A stretch of 64,000 nt of DNA from an uncultured Nitrospirales bacterium. GTDB taxonomy: Bacteria > Nitrospirota > Nitrospiria > Nitrospirales > UBA8639. Below are positions 62,049-64,000 of this stretch, one piece after another (position 1 is the first letter of the stretch; each line of letters begins with the position of its first letter). The notes beneath the pieces are model-generated. The model did not search any database. It saw only the letters and a program-made list of their open reading frames with translations, and had not been told where the DNA came from. The stretch spans positions 1,477,914 through 1,541,913 of the forward strand of contig OX638327.1 in the NCBI GenBank assembly GCA_951812745.1. Reading direction: 5' to 3'. The translations under genes and the position numbers were made by a program.

Positions 62049-63829
62049 CGCTTGAGGTATCGATTGGTAATCGGCATTCGTCGATCTTTCCCAAGCGCCT
62101 TTTGCGTAATTTTGATCCCGATCGGAGCCTGGCGGCGTTTATATTCACTGCGGTCCACCATGGCCATCACGCGCTTGACGGTTTTCAGGGAAAAGCCTTG
62201 TCCGGCAATTTCCTGAAGGGAGCGCTCTCTTTCGACATACGCCTCCAGTATCGGGGCAAGAACTTCATAGGGCGGCAAGGCGTCCTGATCCGTTTGATCG
62301 GGTTTGAGCTCGGCCGACGGCGCCCGCTCGATGATACGTTGGGGAATTACGACCGCGCCATGGGCATCAACGGCTTTGAGGTTCCGATGCCGGGCCAGGT
62401 CATAGACCAGGATTTTGGAGACATCTTTAATCACAGCGAAGCCGCCCGCCATGTCTCCGTATAAGGTAGCATACCCGACGCTCATTTCGCTCTTGTTGCC
62501 GGTCGTCAGGACCAAGTGGCCGAATTTGTTGGACAGAGCCATCACGATGGTTCCACGGATGCGAGCCTGGAGATTTTCTTCCGTCACATCGGGAGCGCGT
62601 TCTCCGAAGGTCGAGGACAGTGTCCTGACGTATTGCTTCCAGAGGCGCGTAATCGGAATGCTCAACAAACGAACGTTCAGCCCCTTCATCAAGGCGTTGG
62701 CGTCCACGCGGCTCTCCCGAGAGGTAAACGGTGAAGGCATGAACACCCCTGTCACGCGATCCGGGCCAAGGGCATCGGTGGCAATCACCGCCGTCAGGGC
62801 GGAATCGATCCCCCCGCTGACGGCAATCAATACGCGTTGAAACCGGTTTTTCCTGACGTAGTCCCGCACGCCCGTCACCAGGGCCTGATAGATTTCTTCC
62901 AGATCGTGAAGCACGGCCGGATTTTTCAATGGTACCGGCTTATTCTGTTTCCGTCGTACCAACGGAGACAGTTGCACTCGCTTGACGGGATACCGCTGCC
63001 CGGCCCGTTTCCTCTGACCCGCGGGGCGCGTCTCTCGAGGGCCATCGAACGACAGGTCGGCCATAAGCAGCTCTTCTTCAAACGCCCCGGCACGCGTGAT
63101 GACCGTTCCCGTTCGATCGACAATCATACTGTTTCCATCGAATACGACTTCGTCCTGCCCCCCGACCATGTTGGTATAACTCACGACCACGTCATTCTCC
63201 CTGGCGCGCTGCACCAACATACGTTCCCGCGTCCTTGCCTTCCCCACGTGATAGGGTGAGGCATTAATATTCAGAATCAGCCGGGCACCCCCGACGGATA
63301 CCTGATCACAAGTGGGCCCGCCGGTGTACCAGATGTCCTCACAGATGTTCACGCCAAACCGCAGGCCATGGACCTGGCAGACCAACGCTTTTTTGCCTGG
63401 CGAAAAATACCGGCTTTCGTCGAACACCCCGTAATTCGGCAGGAACGTTTTTTGGCAGGTGGCGACAACCTGACGGTCATGAATCACCGCCGCCGCATTG
63501 AACACATGCCGGATTCCCGAGGGAACGACCAAAGGAGTCGAATCCCGCAAACGAATGATTCCCCCCTCTTCCAGATATCCGACCACCACGGTGAGGTCTC
63601 GGCACTGTGTGCTCAACCATTGGAGTGCCTGATTCGTATCGTGGAGAAAACTTTGTCGTAAGACCAGGTCTTCCGGTGGATAGCCGGTGATCGCCAGTTC
63701 CGGGAAGACGACGATATCCGCTCCCGTCCGACGAGCATGTTTGACCCATTTGCCCATCGCACGCACGTTCCCATCCACGTCGCCCACGACGGGATTCATT
63801 TGAACCATGGCAATTCGGCAAGCGCGCAT
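62045..63829 (-). CDS. nadE: Glutamine-dependent NAD+ synthetase
   Basis: NadE amidates deamido-NAD. The 594-residue protein joins a nitrilase-type glutaminase domain (VVFPELAITGYPPEDLVL with the Glu, KTFLPNYGVFDE with the Lys, GVNICEDIWY with the Cys) to a synthetase domain with the P-loop AVSGGIDSALTAVIATDALG (about 312-331), TGNKSEMSVGYATLYGDMAGG and KPDQTDQDALPPYEVLAPIL. ATG at 63829 (MRACRIAMVQMNPVVGD) is the family start; the frame is open upstream but that part lies in a hairpin. nadD is at 36.6 kb. Overlap with glnD couples NAD amidation and nitrogen sensing. Confidence 0.95.
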   Translation of the reverse strand: MRACRIAMVQMNPVVGDVDGNVRAMGKWVKHARRTGADIVVFPELAITGYPPEDLVLRQSFLHDTNQALQWLSTQCRDLTVVVGYLEEGGIIRLRDSTPLVVPSGIRHVFNAAAVIHDRQVVATCQKTFLPNYGVFDESRYFSPGKKALVCQVHGLRFGVNICEDIWYTGGPTCDQVSVGGARLILNINASPYHVGKARTRERMLVQRARENDVVVSYTNMVGGQDEVVFDGNSMIVDRTGTVITRAGAFEEELLMADLSFDGPRETRPAGQRKRAGQRYPVKRVQLSPLVRRKQNKPVPLKNPAVLHDLEEIYQALVTGVRDYVRKNRFQRVLIAVSGGIDSALTAVIATDALGPDRVTGVFMPSPFTSRESRVDANALMKGLNVRLLSIPITRLWKQYVRTLSSTFGERAPDVTEENLQARIRGTIVMALSNKFGHLVLTTGNKSEMSVGYATLYGDMAGGFAVIKDVSKILVYDLARHRNLKAVDAHGAVVIPQRIIERAPSAELKPDQTDQDALPPYEVLAPILEAYVERERSLQEIAGQGFSLKTVKRVMAMVDRSEYKRRQAPIGIKITQKALGKDRRMPITNRYLKR

Positions 63830-63832
63830 CGC

Positions 63833-63872
63833 AAAAAAAAACGCCCTCTTCCCTTCGGGGGAAGGAGGACGC
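63833..63872 (-). terminator. Terminator-like hairpin immediately upstream of nadE
   Basis: On the minus strand, CGTCCTCCTTCCC pairs with GGGAAGAGGGCG (one bulge, one G.U), followed by nine T (63841-63833), ending 3 nt before the nadE ATG. The 3' arm also contains the only SD-like GGGAAGAGGG. It could end an upstream gene outside the window or act as an attenuator for nadE-glnD. Confidence 0.72.
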
Positions 63873-63916
63873 CTTTGTCCCAACGGCTAGCAAACGTACA
63901 CAAATCGTCTCTTGAG

Positions 63917-63946
63917 CTTGTACCAACGATTCGGACGACCTGTCAA
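63917..63946 (-). promoter_or_regulatory. Possible promoter for nadE-glnD
   Basis: The minus strand has a perfect -35 TTGACA (63946-63941), an 18-nt spacer and TACAAG (63922-63917). If used, the leader is about 80 nt and ends in the terminator-like hairpin before nadE. Confidence 0.5.
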
Positions 63947-64000
63947 GAGCGCAGGAGCGAACAAGGATCGTCGTTCCCTACTGATCCATGGACCCACCTT

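Overview
This 64 kb window is a dense chromosomal stretch of a GC-rich, Gram-negative bacterium. It shows outer-membrane features (a C-terminal-Phe porin, lipoproteins, a TatA-type protein) and meso-DAP peptidoglycan (DNPR motif in MurE). Gene order and protein style best fit Nitrospirota, probably a Nitrospira-like organism. That is an inference: there is no rRNA gene or nitrite-oxidation gene here to settle it. Almost everything is housekeeping. There is no CRISPR array, no intact transposase and no prophage.

Layout. (1) 1-13214, leftward: a division and cell-wall (dcw) cluster rsmH-ftsL-ftsI-murE-murF-mraY-murD-ftsW-murG-murC-murB, mostly with overlapping starts and stops. It is read from one strong promoter followed by an MraZ-type operator, although mraZ itself is absent from the window; murB runs off the left edge. 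(2) 13.4-24.8 kb, mostly leftward: asnS, a rhodanese (rightward), a sugar-nucleotide epimerase, a TlyA-type methyltransferase, xseB, xseA, ymdB, rny, a 0.55 kb non-coding gap, zapA-zapB, a broken lytic transglycosylase, two small or unknown genes and a Xer recombinase. (3) 24.9-32.3 kb, rightward: a TPR plus periplasmic-binding-fold protein, a site-2 protease, trpS, then gap-pgk-tpiA-secG. (4) 32.7-42 kb: ilvE (leftward), the rplU-rpmA-obgE-proB-nadD-rsfS-bioB run, a class-I glutamine amidotransferase-like hydrolase with an unknown partner, then tatA and a HEAT-repeat lipoprotein. (5) 42-48.6 kb: a Kef-type antiporter, leuCD, tRNA-Glu(CTC), a deoxyhypusine-synthase-like enzyme and an orphan Panacea-domain protein. 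(6) 48.7-59.1 kb: an iron and redox region with fur, fbpABC, a His-rich LTXXQ protein, apbE, then a promoter with a Fur-box-like site and a five-gene set (Com-like zinc ribbon, porin, BamC-like lipoprotein, FMN-binding protein, four-helix membrane protein). (7) 59.2-63.9 kb, leftward: nadE-glnD behind a leader terminator.

The most interesting unit is region 6. A flavin transferase (ApbE), its likely covalent-FMN acceptor, a His-containing membrane anchor, a lipoprotein and a porin sit beside Fur and a ferric ABC importer, with a Fur-like operator at the head. I infer an iron-controlled extracytoplasmic flavin electron-transfer system, possibly a ferric reductase. Other points of note: a TatA whose amphipathic helix is duplicated at the far end of a long Pro/Ala/Gln linker; an apparent ATT start for rsfS; a family of palindromic intergenic repeats, one of which sits at the breakpoint of the lytic-transglycosylase remnant; and a terminator hairpin just before the nadE start.
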